Shown here one piece after another: positions 1-8,599 of a stretch of DNA of 64,000 bases; position 1 is the stretch's first letter, and every line of letters begins with the position of its first letter. The notes beneath the pieces were generated by a model. It was not told the origin of the DNA. It saw only the letters and a list, made by a program, of their open reading frames with translations, and did not search any database. Made by a program: the position numbers and the translations under genes. This DNA is from Streptomyces seoulensis (GTDB lineage Bacteria; Actinomycetota; Actinomycetes; Streptomycetales; Streptomycetaceae), in contig NZ_CP032229.1 of assembly GCF_004328625.1 (NCBI RefSeq), positions 186,001 through 250,000 of the forward strand, in the 5' to 3' direction.

Positions 1-842
1 AGCGTGGCGATGCCGAACACCCGCTCGGCGGCGTGCTCGCGGACGGGCCCGGTGTACATACGGGCGGTCTCGAAGGACGGGGTGAGGCCGGCCGCGAGGA
101 CCATCTCGACGCCCGCCTCGTTCGGTTCGGGCACGTCGATGGCGATCTGCCGGCCGGCGTGGTCGGCGGTGAGCGCGGCGAACAGGGCGCGCGCGTCCTC
201 GGGGGTGTCTGCGAAGAGGGGGCCGATGCGCAGGCAGTCCGCGCCGGGACGGATCACGCCGTAGCCGGTGAGGTGCTCGCCCTCGTGGCGTACGTAGGTG
301 TGGTGGCCGGGGGCGGTGAGCCACTCGGCGAGGAAGCGGGGACGGTCGGCCGGGGTGCACGCACCGTCGTAGCGGGTGATGGCGTCGAGGTCGCCGGGCT
401 GGGCGTGACGCACTCCGAGGGGCGGCTCGGCGGCCGGGGCGGGGCCGGTGTAGCGGGCGGTGCGGTGGGCGAGTTCGAAGCCGGAGCGACGGTAGTTGTC
501 CTGCTGGTCCACGACGCCGTCCAGGCCGACGGTGCGCTCCTCGGCGTGGGCGAGCGCGGTCTTCCAGGTGGTGAGGCCGTAGCCGTGTCCGCGCAGGTCG
601 GGGCGGACGAGGTAGCAGCCGAGAAAGGCGTAGTCCGTGCCGTAGTTGACGACGGAGATCGCGGAGACCGGCTCGCCGTCGATGCGGCCGAGGAAGAAGC
701 CCTCGGGGTCCTGGGCGAAGAAGGCGGGGCCGTCGGAGAGTCCCGGATTCCAGCCTTCGGCCGCCGCCCAGCCGCTGATCACCGGCCAGTCGTCCAGGGT
801 GGCCTGGGTGACGGTGAACTCCTGAGGGGCCGGTGACGTCAT
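1..842 (-). CDS. GNAT family N-acetyltransferase (3' end outside window)
   Basis: Read on the minus strand, the gene starts at an ATG at 842 with GGAG about 8 bases upstream and runs off the left edge. The visible 280 residues begin MTSPAPQEFTVTQATLDDW. The N-terminal half is a GNAT domain with the acetyl-CoA-binding motif A (RPDLRGHGYG). A second, weaker GNAT-like half follows after a Pro/Ala linker near residue 135, as in two-lobed GNAT proteins of the Acetyltransf_18 type. The substrate cannot be told from sequence. It appears to be a single gene; the chaplin downstream of its start is on the same strand but has its own terminator in between. Confidence 0.85.
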   Translation of the reverse strand, partial: MTSPAPQEFTVTQATLDDWPVISGWAAAEGWNPGLSDGPAFFAQDPEGFFLGRIDGEPVSAISVVNYGTDYAFLGCYLVRPDLRGHGYGLTTWKTALAHAEERTVGLDGVVDQQDNYRRSGFELAHRTARYTGPAPAAEPPLGVRHAQPGDLDAITRYDGACTPADRPRFLAEWLTAPGHHTYVRHEGEHLTGYGVIRPGADCLRIGPLFADTPEDARALFAALTADHAGRQIAIDVPEPNEAGVEMVLAAGLTPSFETARMYTGPVREHAAERVFGIAT

Positions 843-964
843 CGCTGCGCTCCGTTTCCGGGGGGGGCGGGGGGTCGCTCGCGCCGCATCCTTCCTGATC
901 GGGCGGCCTCGCGTCACGCCGGGACCGCCCGGGTGCCGCCCGTACCGTGCCGAGGCACTACAAA

Positions 965-997
965 GGCCCCACCGAGTGGTGCTGGGTCGGTGGGGCC
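965..997 (-). terminator. Rho-independent-type hairpin after the chaplin gene
   Basis: Perfect 11-base inverted repeat, GGCCCCACCGA (965-975) and TCGGTGGGGCC (987-997), with an 11-base loop. It lies 17 bases beyond the chaplin stop on the minus strand. There is no clear U-tract, which is usual for Streptomyces hairpin terminators. Confidence 0.75.
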
Positions 998-1013
998 GTG
1001 TGGTGGAGCGGGA

Positions 1014-1769
1014 TCAGACCCTGCTGCCCGGGCGGTTGCGCCGGTACAGGGCCGCGCCCGCCACCAGGAAGGCCGCGCTGCCGGCCAGCGCCGGGGCCGC
1101 GAAGTCCGCTCCGGTGTGCGCCAGGCTGGGCGGCGTCTCGTGGGTGGGCGGCACCACGGTCTTCGGCGGCGCCGGGGGCTGGTGCTTCGGCGGGGCCGGG
1201 GGCTGGTGCTTGGGCGGCGCCACCGGCGGCGGGGTCGGCGCCTCGGAGTGGTTCTCGCAGTTGTTGCCGAAGGCCGGGTTGAGGGCCCCGACGACGTCCA
1301 CGCTGTTGCCGCAGGCGTTCACCGGGATGTCGATCGGCAACTGGAGGCCGTTGCCGGAGAGCACGCCGGGCGAGCCCTGGGTGACGCTGTGCGCGGTGGC
1401 GCCGCCACCCCCCACGTTGCCGGCCCGGGTGCCGCCGGCCTTGCTGCCACCGGTACCGCTGCCCCCGGCCTTGCTGCCGGAGCCGCCGCCGCTCACCGCG
1501 CCGCCGTTGTCGGAGCCGGTGTTCGCGCAGGAGTTGCCGAAGGCCGGGTTGAGGAGTCCGACCACATCGACACTGTTGCCGCACACGTTCAGCGGGACGC
1601 TGACCGGGGCCTGGACTGTGTTGCCGGAGAGCACCCCGGGCGAGCCGACAGCGGCGCCGTCGGCGGTGGCACCACCAGCCGCGAAAGCGGCGGAGACGGG
1701 CATGGCCATGGCCATCGCACCGGAGGCGGCGGCGACGCCGATCACACCGTTTCGGGTAGCCCGTTTCAT
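1014..1769 (-). CDS. Long chaplin, two chaplin domains, LAXTG sortase-anchored
   Basis: A cell-surface amyloid-forming hydrophobin-like protein of 251 residues, of the ChpA/B/C class that anchors aerial-hypha chaplins to the wall. A signal peptide covers residues 1-30 (MKRATRNGVIGVAAASGAMA...). Two chaplin repeats follow at about 40-83 and 125-170. Each has the paired cysteines and the hallmark C-G-N-S-V-D-V-V-G-x-L-N-P-A-F-G-N pattern. A Gly/Ser linker separates them, then comes a Pro-rich spacer with two tandem APPKHQPP units. The C-terminus has a class E sortase signal LAHTG (from residue 216), a hydrophobic helix and an RRNRPGSR tail. The ATG at 1769 is chosen because AGGGAACCT precedes it and the signal peptide starts there. 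Which of chpA, chpB or chpC it is cannot be decided from sequence alone. Confidence 0.93.
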   Translation of the reverse strand: MKRATRNGVIGVAAASGAMAMAMPVSAAFAAGGATADGAAVGSPGVLSGNTVQAPVSVPLNVCGNSVDVVGLLNPAFGNSCANTGSDNGGAVSGGGSGSKAGGSGTGGSKAGGTRAGNVGGGGATAHSVTQGSPGVLSGNGLQLPIDIPVNACGNSVDVVGALNPAFGNNCENHSEAPTPPPVAPPKHQPPAPPKHQPPAPPKTVVPPTHETPPSLAHTGADFAAPALAGSAAFLVAGAALYRRNRPGSRV

Positions 1770-2079
1770 AGGTTCCCTGCCTTCCAGAAGTCGTAGCGGG
1801 CAGCCACCCGCACCACATAGAACGCGCACGGACCGTTCGGGTTATGGCCTGTGCGGCTTTCACCCGTTCGGGGGGCACGATCGTTCGAACCGCACGTCAA
1901 GCCGTTGTCGCGCCATCCACGCGGATAGGTGGACCGTTCACCCGGCCGGAGGAGGTGATCCCGCTCGCCCCGGACCGGAGGTGACGCCCGCACGGCCGGG
2001 AGGCGGCCGGTGCGGGGCCCGCTTATGGTGAGGACGGCGCCGCCCCTGTTCAGTGCGGTGGCGCCCTGGGAGGCGAGCG
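1770..2079. promoter_or_regulatory. Divergent intergenic region, chaplin / S33 peptidase
   Basis: 310 bases without a gene, holding both divergent promoters. GTTCG occurs repeatedly (around 1835, 1866 and 1884), and CGATCGTTCGAAC near 1880 is partly palindromic. I could not identify -10/-35 elements or a recognised operator. Chaplin genes are developmentally controlled, so a sigma-factor promoter is expected here. Confidence 0.4.
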
Positions 2080-3738
2080 ATGCCGGCCAAGGTGAAGCAG
2101 CAGTCCAGACGGTCCGCCGTACGGCGTGGCGCGGGTGCGGGAGTGCTCGCCCTGGCGCTGGTCGGCGCGAGCCTGCCCGTGGCGGTGGCCGCCGAGTCCC
2201 GGTCCGGCCAGGCCGACCGGCCCGGCATGGCCCGCTTCTACGAACAGAAGGTCGCCTGGGGCCGCTGCACGGGCCCGGACATGCCGAGGGATCTCCAGTG
2301 CGGCAAGGTGACCGTCCCGCTGGACTACGCGCACCCCACGGTGGGCACCCTCGATCTTGCGCTGGCCCGCTACCGGGCGACCGGCTCCGGGCACCGCGCG
2401 GTGCTGCTGAACTTCGGCGGGCCCGGCGCCTCGGGGGTGAACCAGCTCGCGGCCGGCGGCAAGGAGTTCATGGACCTCACCAACGGCTCCGACGTGGTCT
2501 CCTTCGACCCGCGCGGGATAGGCCGCTCCTCCCCCGTGAGCTGCGGCGTGGGCGAGGAGCCCCCGTCGGACTCCTCGGGTTCGTCGGACTCGGCGGATGC
2601 CGGTGTCGACGTCAGCAGCCCGCAGCAGCTCATGACCCTGCTCCGGCAGTCCGCCCAGTTGTGCGCCAAACACTCCGGACCGGTGCTCAAGCACATGGGC
2701 ACGGTGGACGCGGCCCGCGACATGGACGTCATACGCCAGGCCCTCGGCCAGAAGAAGCTGGACTACCTGGGCTTCTCCTACGGCACCCGGCTCGGCGCGG
2801 TGTACGCGGCGCAGTTCCCGCACAAGGTCGGCAGGATGGCCCTGGACGGCGTGGACACGCTGACCGAACCGCTCTCGGAGCAGGGCCTCGCGGGCGCCCA
2901 GGGACAGCAGACGGCGCTGGAGGGCTTCCTGGACTGGTGCGTGACGGACATGGGCTGCCCGTTCGGCCAGGACCGGCGGGCGGCGGAGGGCCAGGTGCTC
3001 CAGCTCGTGCGCTCGCTGGACGCGAACCCCGTACCGACCGACTTCGGCGGCACCCTCTCCGGGCAGGATCTGGTGGGCGCCATCGGGCAGGGCCTGTACA
3101 GCAAGGAGCTGTGGCCGTCGCTGGAGCGGGCGCTCGCCTCGCTGGTGGAGGACGGCGACGCGCGCCGGGTGCTCAGCTTCGCCTCGGGCGGCGCCGGGCT
3201 GCCGACGCGGGCGAGCGGGTCCGGCAAGAACGACGGCGGGCTCACCGATCCGGGACAGGTGCCGATCGACAACCTCACGGCCGCGCTGATGGCGGTGAAC
3301 TGCGCGGACGACCCCGACCGGCCCTCCGCCGCCCGCCTCACCAAGGACCTCACCGACCTGCGCGCCTCCTACGACGCCGCGTCCCCGGTCTTCGGCCGCT
3401 ACCGGCTCACCCAGCTGCTGATGTGCTACGGCCGCCCCAAGGGCACCGACTACATCAGGGACTCGGTGAAGGACGTACCGTCCTCGCGGATACTGCTCGT
3501 CGGCACGCGCGGGGACCCGGCGACGCCGTACCGCTGGGCCGAGGAGACGGCGCGGCGGCTGGGGTCCTCGGCCGTGGTGCTCGACAACAAGGGCGACGGG
3601 CACACCGGTTACGCCTCGTCCAAGTGTGTGCACCGCAAGGTCGACGACTTCCTGATGTACGGCACCCTGCCGCCCAACGGCAGCTCGTGCCCGGCGGACG
3701 GGAAGGCGTGGAGCTCCACCGTGTCGACGGACCCGTGA
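2080..3738 (+). CDS. Secreted tripeptidyl aminopeptidase-like alpha/beta hydrolase (S33)
   Basis: 552-residue exported peptidase of the SlpD/SlpE/Tap type, expected to cleave tripeptides from protein N-termini outside the cell. The Arg/Lys-rich signal peptide (residues 1-38, ending VAVAAES) is followed by an alpha/beta-hydrolase fold. The nucleophile elbow GFSYG carries Ser233. The acid (G-D-P-A-T-P, Asp479) and the histidine (DGHTGY, His508) lie in the C-terminal TAP-like domain. Disulfide-type cysteines (CGVGEEP, LCAKH, CVTDMGC, C near 510 and 530) fit extracellular action. Start: ATG at 2080 with GGGAGG seven bases upstream; a GTG 27 bases earlier lacks a site. It is transcribed divergently from the chaplin gene. 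Confidence 0.9.
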   Translation: MPAKVKQQSRRSAVRRGAGAGVLALALVGASLPVAVAAESRSGQADRPGMARFYEQKVAWGRCTGPDMPRDLQCGKVTVPLDYAHPTVGTLDLALARYRATGSGHRAVLLNFGGPGASGVNQLAAGGKEFMDLTNGSDVVSFDPRGIGRSSPVSCGVGEEPPSDSSGSSDSADAGVDVSSPQQLMTLLRQSAQLCAKHSGPVLKHMGTVDAARDMDVIRQALGQKKLDYLGFSYGTRLGAVYAAQFPHKVGRMALDGVDTLTEPLSEQGLAGAQGQQTALEGFLDWCVTDMGCPFGQDRRAAEGQVLQLVRSLDANPVPTDFGGTLSGQDLVGAIGQGLYSKELWPSLERALASLVEDGDARRVLSFASGGAGLPTRASGSGKNDGGLTDPGQVPIDNLTAALMAVNCADDPDRPSAARLTKDLTDLRASYDAASPVFGRYRLTQLLMCYGRPKGTDYIRDSVKDVPSSRILLVGTRGDPATPYRWAEETARRLGSSAVVLDNKGDGHTGYASSKCVHRKVDDFLMYGTLPPNGSSCPADGKAWSSTVSTDP

Positions 3739-3858
3739 GCGGCGGGACCCCTGAGCGAAGGGTGACGGCGCAACTGCGCGGTCATGTCCGGCGTCACACC
3801 GGGTAGGCGCGGCCCCAGCCCGCCGACCGGACCCGATCACGACAGGGGGACCTCGCTC

Positions 3859-4383
3859 ATGCGTATCCGTACCGTCCACACCGTGCCCGTCCTGGCCGCC
3901 TCGGCCGCGCTGCTGCTGGCCGCCGCGCCCGGCCAGGCGGCACCGCGGCACCAGGCCGCGCCCGCCCGCTGCGCCGCGAAGGCGCTCGACATCCAGGCCA
4001 AGGCGGTGAAGGGGAAGACGACCGTCGTGCGTTTCTCGGTGACCAACACCGGCTCGCGCGCCTGTCTCGTGGACCGGGTGCCGACGATCACCTTCGGTGA
4101 GCTGGACGGCGCCGCGCTGCCCACGCCCGAGGGCGGCCGGGGCACCTACCGGCTGGACGCCGGCAAGACCGCCTACGGGGCGGTGCGCACCATCGGCAAC
4201 CCGTCCGACCCGGAGGCACGGCGCTCCCCCTCGCTCGGGGTGTCGGCCTCGGCGTCCCAGTACGGCCGTGACTTCACGGCCGCGCGACTGGGCACCGGGA
4301 GGGACGTCCGGGTCTGGGAGCCGGTGACGACGTGGTGGCAGCCGACGCGCGCGAAGGCGGACAAGGCGATCGGCCTCGGCTGA
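3859..4383 (+). CDS. Secreted DUF4232-type protein
   Basis: 174 residues with a clear signal peptide (MRIRTVHTVPVLAASAALLL, cleavage near AAPGQAA). One domain follows, shaped like DUF4232: a cysteine early, a 'VTNTGSRACLV' strand with a second cysteine, then beta-rich sequence and a conserved tail. Function unknown; such proteins are common exported or lipoprotein-like proteins in Streptomyces. Start: ATG 3859 with AGGGGGA upstream. It follows the S33 peptidase by 120 bases and may be co-transcribed with it. Confidence 0.75.
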   Translation: MRIRTVHTVPVLAASAALLLAAAPGQAAPRHQAAPARCAAKALDIQAKAVKGKTTVVRFSVTNTGSRACLVDRVPTITFGELDGAALPTPEGGRGTYRLDAGKTAYGAVRTIGNPSDPEARRSPSLGVSASASQYGRDFTAARLGTGRDVRVWEPVTTWWQPTRAKADKAIGLG

Positions 4384-4650
4384 CCCATAGGAACAGACGA
4401 GCGGCGAACACCTGCCCGAGCACCGCGCCGGGTCAACACATATGGACCAAATCCCTTACGGAGAATACGACTTGACCGACGCGGCGCTTGGCCTCCGGGA
4501 CCACACGGACCACTCTCGGAAGACTCTGGCATATGCCCGAAGCACCCTCGTATCGCGTGTTGCCAAATGCCTTACGGGGCATCGCGGGCTGTGCCACAGT
4601 CGTAGCGGTTCTTCCCTTCCCCTGGTCCCACCGCCCCCTCGGAGTGCGTC

Positions 4651-5427
4651 ATGCCGCCCCCAGTCTCCGCGGACAGCCCGCCCGCAGGGCATCCCGAGGG
4701 CGTGCCGTCCGGCCGGGCGGAGTGGGGACTGCTGACCGACGAGGCCGACTGGTCGGTGGAGCTGTACCGCATACTCGGCCTCGACCCGTCGGTGCCCGCG
4801 CTCAGCCTGGACGAACTGCCGGTGCTGGTCCACGAGGAGGACCGTCCGCGCCTCACCGCGATGGTGACGGGCTGCCTGGTGGACGCCCGGCCGATCGACG
4901 GCGAGTTCCGTGTGCGGCGGCCCGACGACTCGGTGCGGACCGTGCACATGAGGGGCGAGCCGGTGCTGGGCACGGACGGCGGCGCGGTCTCCATGCGGGC
5001 CGTGATCCGGGACGTGAGTGAACTCCGGTCTCACAGAGGGTCGTTGAGCGCCGTTGCGTCGGCTCTCGATCTCGCGACACAGCACACGCCCGGCGCACCG
5101 CCCGTCACGGTGGCGGCGGCCCGGTCCGGGTGGGCCGTCCCGCTGCTGTTCCGCGACGGGACGGGCCGCCGGCTCACCGCACCGGACGACCCGCCACCGG
5201 GCGCGAACTGCCCTTACGGGCAGGCCGAACTCACCCTGCGACCGGGCGACTTGCTCCTGCTGCCCACCGAGCGGCTCAGTGAGCCGGACGTGACACGCCT
5301 GCTCGGCCTCGGTCCACGCCTGAGCACGGCCGGTACCGCGCGGGAGTGCCTGCGCATGCTGGCCGGGGAACTGGGCGCGGGTCAGGACGGCGACGCCGGT
5401 GTGCTCGTCGTCAGGGTCTCCGGGTGA
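4651..5427 (+). CDS. PAS-domain protein with truncated SpoIIE/PP2C phosphatase tail
   Basis: 258 residues. Residues 15-125 form a PAS fold (short-linker PAS_3 type: WSVELYRILGLDP...VHEEDR...RPDDSVRTVHMRGEP...IRDVSE). The rest (about 150-258) aligns by eye with only the last third of a SpoIIE-type PP2C phosphatase. GWAVPLLFRDGTGRRL resembles GHPPPLLVRPDG, TLRPGDLLLLPT resembles the LxPGDLLLLYTDG segment, and DGDAGVLVVRV resembles the closing DDVALLVVRV. The metal-binding GGDWYD and VGDVMGHG segments are absent, so phosphatase activity is unlikely. ATG at 4651 has GGAG upstream. Compare the intact PAS-GAF-PP2C protein at 23646-25715. Confidence 0.7.
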   Translation: MPPPVSADSPPAGHPEGVPSGRAEWGLLTDEADWSVELYRILGLDPSVPALSLDELPVLVHEEDRPRLTAMVTGCLVDARPIDGEFRVRRPDDSVRTVHMRGEPVLGTDGGAVSMRAVIRDVSELRSHRGSLSAVASALDLATQHTPGAPPVTVAAARSGWAVPLLFRDGTGRRLTAPDDPPPGANCPYGQAELTLRPGDLLLLPTERLSEPDVTRLLGLGPRLSTAGTARECLRMLAGELGAGQDGDAGVLVVRVSG

Positions 5428-5442
5428 CGCGCGGTCCCGTGA

Positions 5443-6936
5443 CTACGCCGGTGCCGAGCCCGTGTTGCGGCTCCGGGGCCTGGGCAGGGCCTGCCTGATC
5501 TCCTCCCGCAGTTCCCCGACCTTCGGGTAACTCGCGTACTCGGCGGTGAGCCGGTACATCTCGCGCAGACGGTCCCAGGTGCGGCGGGAGGAGTTGGCTC
5601 CCATCGCCATGAGTGCCAACCGGGCGTACCGGTCGGCCTGTTCGGGGTCGTCCGCTATGAAGCAGGCCGAGGCCATGGAGAGATGGTCGAAGATCTTCGA
5701 CCGCTCCCGCCCGTCGACCCTGAGCGCCAGTGCCTTCTGGGCGTAGTGCTGGGCGTGCACGGCAGCGCTCGGGTCGTGCTCGGCGAGCGTGCGGTAGGCC
5801 AGGGCCTGCATGCCGTACAGATCCTCGTCCTTGAAGGTCTGCATCCAGTCCGGCTGCCGGCTGTCGTGGCGGTCGGAGACGAACAGGTCCTCGGCCTGGC
5901 CGAGGGTGCGGCGCATGGCCTGGCCCTTGCCCATGGCCGCCTGCGCCCACGCCTCGATGGTGTGGAACATGGCCTTGGTTCTGGGCTGGAGCTCCTCCCC
6001 CGAGCCGGACTGGGCCAGCTTCATCAGGTCCATGGCGTCGTCCGGGCGGCCCAGATGCACCATCTGGCGGGCCGCCCGCGACAGCGCCTCCCCGGCGCGG
6101 GGGCGGTCGCCGCCCTCGTGCGCGGCGTGCGTGGCGATGACGAAGTACTTCTGCGCCGTGGGCTCCAGACCCACGTCGTGGGACATCCAGCCCGCCAGGA
6201 CGGCGAGGTTGGCGGCGACGCCCCACAGGCGCCGCTGGAGCTGGGGTGGATGGTGGTAGGCGAGCATGCCGCCCACCTCGTTGAGCTGGCCCACGACCGC
6301 CTTGCGCTGGAGGCCGCCGCCGCGGGCGGCGTCCCAGGCCCGGAACACCTGGACCGAGCCCTCCAGTTCCTCGACCTCCTGAGACCCGATGGGGGCGGCC
6401 TCGTAGCGGTCGAATCCGGCGGGTTCCGCGTGCAGTGGGTTGTCGAGGACGGGGGCGTCGGCCCGGAGCGTGGGGTCGGTGTGCAACCAGTCGTGCATGG
6501 CGCTGCTGAGTGTGGCTCCCGCGGCGAGCGCGGCACCCGCGCCCACCAAGCCGCGTCGGTTGAGCATGAGGTCCATTCCCGTGAATTCGGTGAGGACCGC
6601 GGCGGTTCGTTCGGGCGCCCACAGCACGCCGTCGGGATCTTCTCGTTTCCCGTCGCCCTGCCGTTTCCCCGCACGCCCGTGCCGTACCAGACCGAGATCC
6701 TCCATGGTCACGACACGGCCGAGACGCTCGGTGAACAGAGCCGCCAGCACCCTCGGCACCGGATCGCGCGGGATCTCTCCCATGTCGATCCAACGCCGTA
6801 CCCGCGAGGTGTCCGTCGACAGTTGGGGGTGGCCCATGGCCGCCGCCTGCCGGTTGACCATCCGCGCGAGTTCGCCCTTGGACCAGCCGGCCATGCCGAA
6901 CAGGTCCGCAAAGCGGGTGTTGGGTTGTCCGCTCAC
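5443..6936 (-). CDS. NsdB/NsdA-like TPR regulator of differentiation and antibiotic production
   Basis: 497 residues. The N-terminus (WSKGELARMVNRQA, then TDTSRVRRWIDMGEIP and RVLAALFTERLGRVVTMEDLG) is the small HTH-like region of the Streptomyces NsdA/NsdB family. The remainder is helical and TPR-like (from about 200 on: ALSRAARQMVHLGRPDDAMD..., ALAYRTLAEHDPSAAVHAQH...). Family members act as cytoplasmic negative regulators of sporulation and secondary metabolism; the mechanism is not firmly established. Start: GTG at 6936. From memory, nsdB lies near a chaplin gene in S. coelicolor, so synteny favours nsdB; I have not verified this. A 261-base intergenic region with phased repeats separates it from the divergent phosphotransferase gene. 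Confidence 0.7.
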   Translation of the reverse strand: MSGQPNTRFADLFGMAGWSKGELARMVNRQAAAMGHPQLSTDTSRVRRWIDMGEIPRDPVPRVLAALFTERLGRVVTMEDLGLVRHGRAGKRQGDGKREDPDGVLWAPERTAAVLTEFTGMDLMLNRRGLVGAGAALAAGATLSSAMHDWLHTDPTLRADAPVLDNPLHAEPAGFDRYEAAPIGSQEVEELEGSVQVFRAWDAARGGGLQRKAVVGQLNEVGGMLAYHHPPQLQRRLWGVAANLAVLAGWMSHDVGLEPTAQKYFVIATHAAHEGGDRPRAGEALSRAARQMVHLGRPDDAMDLMKLAQSGSGEELQPRTKAMFHTIEAWAQAAMGKGQAMRRTLGQAEDLFVSDRHDSRQPDWMQTFKDEDLYGMQALAYRTLAEHDPSAAVHAQHYAQKALALRVDGRERSKIFDHLSMASACFIADDPEQADRYARLALMAMGANSSRRTWDRLREMYRLTAEYASYPKVGELREEIRQALPRPRSRNTGSAPA

Positions 6937-7000
6937 GTCAAGCCCCCAGGTTCTCGGCTGAGTTGACAGTAGCCCCGTGCAGGTTGCCGGGCGACTATTC

Positions 7001-7040
7001 GCCAGGGTTCGCCAGGGTGCGCCAGATGGTGTGCCAGTGG
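7001..7040. repeat. Helically phased GCCAG direct repeats between divergent genes
   Basis: GCCAG occurs at 7001, 7011, 7021 and 7033, a 10-10-12 base spacing that puts the copies on one face of the helix. More GCCAGGG or CCCAGGG copies lie at about 7085-7115. The cluster sits between the NsdB-like gene and the phosphotransferase-like gene, where an operator would lie. Confidence 0.5.
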
Positions 7041-7197
7041 ACGTCGGGTGTCAGGTAGGAGTGCGCCACCCCGGCCCGGCCGCCCAGGGACACTCCCCAG
7101 GGTGTGCCAGGGACGGACGGGACCGGGTGGGCGCACGGCTCGTGACAAGCGACGCACAGGCAGGCACAGCAGGCACACGAAGGGATCTGTATCTCCC

Positions 7198-8334
7198 ATG
7201 TACGCAGCATCGTCCTCCGTGTCCGCCCCGCCCCGGCCACCACGTCCCCGCCCCGTGGGCGGCGGACCGTATCTGGACCCGGCGGCGCGACCCGGAACAC
7301 CCCTCCTGGGCGTGGGCCGGGCACCACGCGTTCCCGGGCAGCCCGGCTCACAGCCGCTCAGCGGCAGGCTGGACCTGTCCGGCCCCCAAGGCACCCAACT
7401 CCGCACCGCCATCGCCTCGGTGCAGCGGATCTGCCCGGAGTTCGCCCCGGTGCAGGTACTGCGCCGCAGCCCACGGTCCGTCACCTTCGTGGGGACGACC
7501 GGCCGCAGTACGGCGGTGGCCAAGTGCCTGCTGGACCACACACCCACGGCGGCGGAGCGGGTCCGGCACGAAATAGCTGCCTACCGCTCCTTCGTCCGGC
7601 ACCGCCCGCCGGTGCGCGTGCCGCGGCTCATCGCGGCCGACCCGGACAACTGCACGCTGGTGATCGAGCGGATGCCCGGCCGGGTGGCCTCGCACCGCCG
7701 CCACCCGCTGGAGGCACCCCCGCGCGGGGACATCCGGGCCGCGCTCGGCGCGATCTGCCGGCTGAACGCCTGGCGGCCCCCGGCGGGCACCTTCGGCGCG
7801 CCGCTGGACTACGCGGACCGCCTCTCCCGCTACCACGAGCTGGGCCTGCTCACCGACCGCGACCTGGGCGACCTCCAGAAGCTGCTGCACGGCATCGCGC
7901 ACACGGCCGGCCGCCAGGGCATGGGCCAGTTCTGCCACGGTGACGCGCTGCTCTCCAACATCCTGATGTCCCCGGCCGGCCCGGTGCTGGTCGACTGGGA
8001 GCACGCCGGCTGGTACCTGCCGGGGTACGACCTGGCCACCCTCTGGCTGGTCCTCGGAGACGCCCCCGAAGCGCGCCGCCAGATCAGCCAGCTCGCCCAG
8101 TCGGGCGGCCCGGCCTCGCGCGACGCCTTCCTGGTCAACCTGATGCTGGTACTGACCCGGGAGATCCGCGCCTACGAGACCGCCGTACAGCGCTCGATGC
8201 ACGGCACTCCGCCGGCCCCGGTCCCCTCGGGTGCGGCTCCCTCCGGCGAGGAGCAGCGGCTGCTCCTGCGGAGGCTGCACGACGACTGCCACATGGCCCG
8301 CCGGGCGGTGCGCGCGGCGGTCGGCACCCGCTGA
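7198..8334 (+). CDS. Aminoglycoside phosphotransferase-family protein
   Basis: 378 residues, protein-kinase-like APH fold. Brenner motif HGDALLSN carries catalytic Asp249 and Asn254; the Mg-binding motif VDWEH carries Asp266. The ATP-lobe lysine may be in AVAKCLLD. The first about 60 residues are Pro/Gly-rich and probably disordered. Substrate unknown: the family also includes choline, homoserine and antibiotic kinases, and nothing nearby indicates resistance. Start: ATG at 7198 with AAGGGAT 12 bases upstream; earlier in-frame starts would add low-complexity sequence. Divergent from the NsdB-like gene. Confidence 0.8.
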   Translation: MYAASSSVSAPPRPPRPRPVGGGPYLDPAARPGTPLLGVGRAPRVPGQPGSQPLSGRLDLSGPQGTQLRTAIASVQRICPEFAPVQVLRRSPRSVTFVGTTGRSTAVAKCLLDHTPTAAERVRHEIAAYRSFVRHRPPVRVPRLIAADPDNCTLVIERMPGRVASHRRHPLEAPPRGDIRAALGAICRLNAWRPPAGTFGAPLDYADRLSRYHELGLLTDRDLGDLQKLLHGIAHTAGRQGMGQFCHGDALLSNILMSPAGPVLVDWEHAGWYLPGYDLATLWLVLGDAPEARRQISQLAQSGGPASRDAFLVNLMLVLTREIRAYETAVQRSMHGTPPAPVPSGAAPSGEEQRLLLRRLHDDCHMARRAVRAAVGTR

Positions 8335-8391
8335 GGCGGGACTTGAGCACCGCGGTGCGCCCGAGCGGCGGCGCATCGCGGTTCCGGGTGC

Positions 8392-8446
8392 CGGGCCTGT
8401 GGGGCGGGGGGTCACTGGTATACGCCACTGACGCCCCGCAGGCCCG
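8392..8446 (+). terminator. Long hairpin after the phosphotransferase gene
   Basis: 15-base arms at 8392-8406 and 8432-8446 (CGGGCCTGTGGGGCG and CGCCCCGCAGGCCCG, one mismatch) with a 25-base loop. A small perfect palindrome GCACCGCGGTGC lies just before it at 8347-8358. The position, 58 bases after the stop at 8334, fits a terminator. Confidence 0.65.
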
Positions 8447-8599
8447 CGCCCCATCAGCGCGAAACTCGCCCGAAACCCTGTGTGACGTGGGAAATCATTC
8501 TCCCGAGGGCATCATTGACGGATCGTCGGCAAGCCGGTACCACTGACCCAGCTCGGCGCCGCCCGTCCCGCCACGCCCCGCCCGTCACAGGAGGCCGCA

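Noticed and set aside
33..836. Long plus-strand open frame over the GNAT gene
   Set aside because: It is Gly/Ala/Val/Arg low-complexity with no domain, a mirror of the high-GC minus-strand gene whose protein has a clear GNAT motif.
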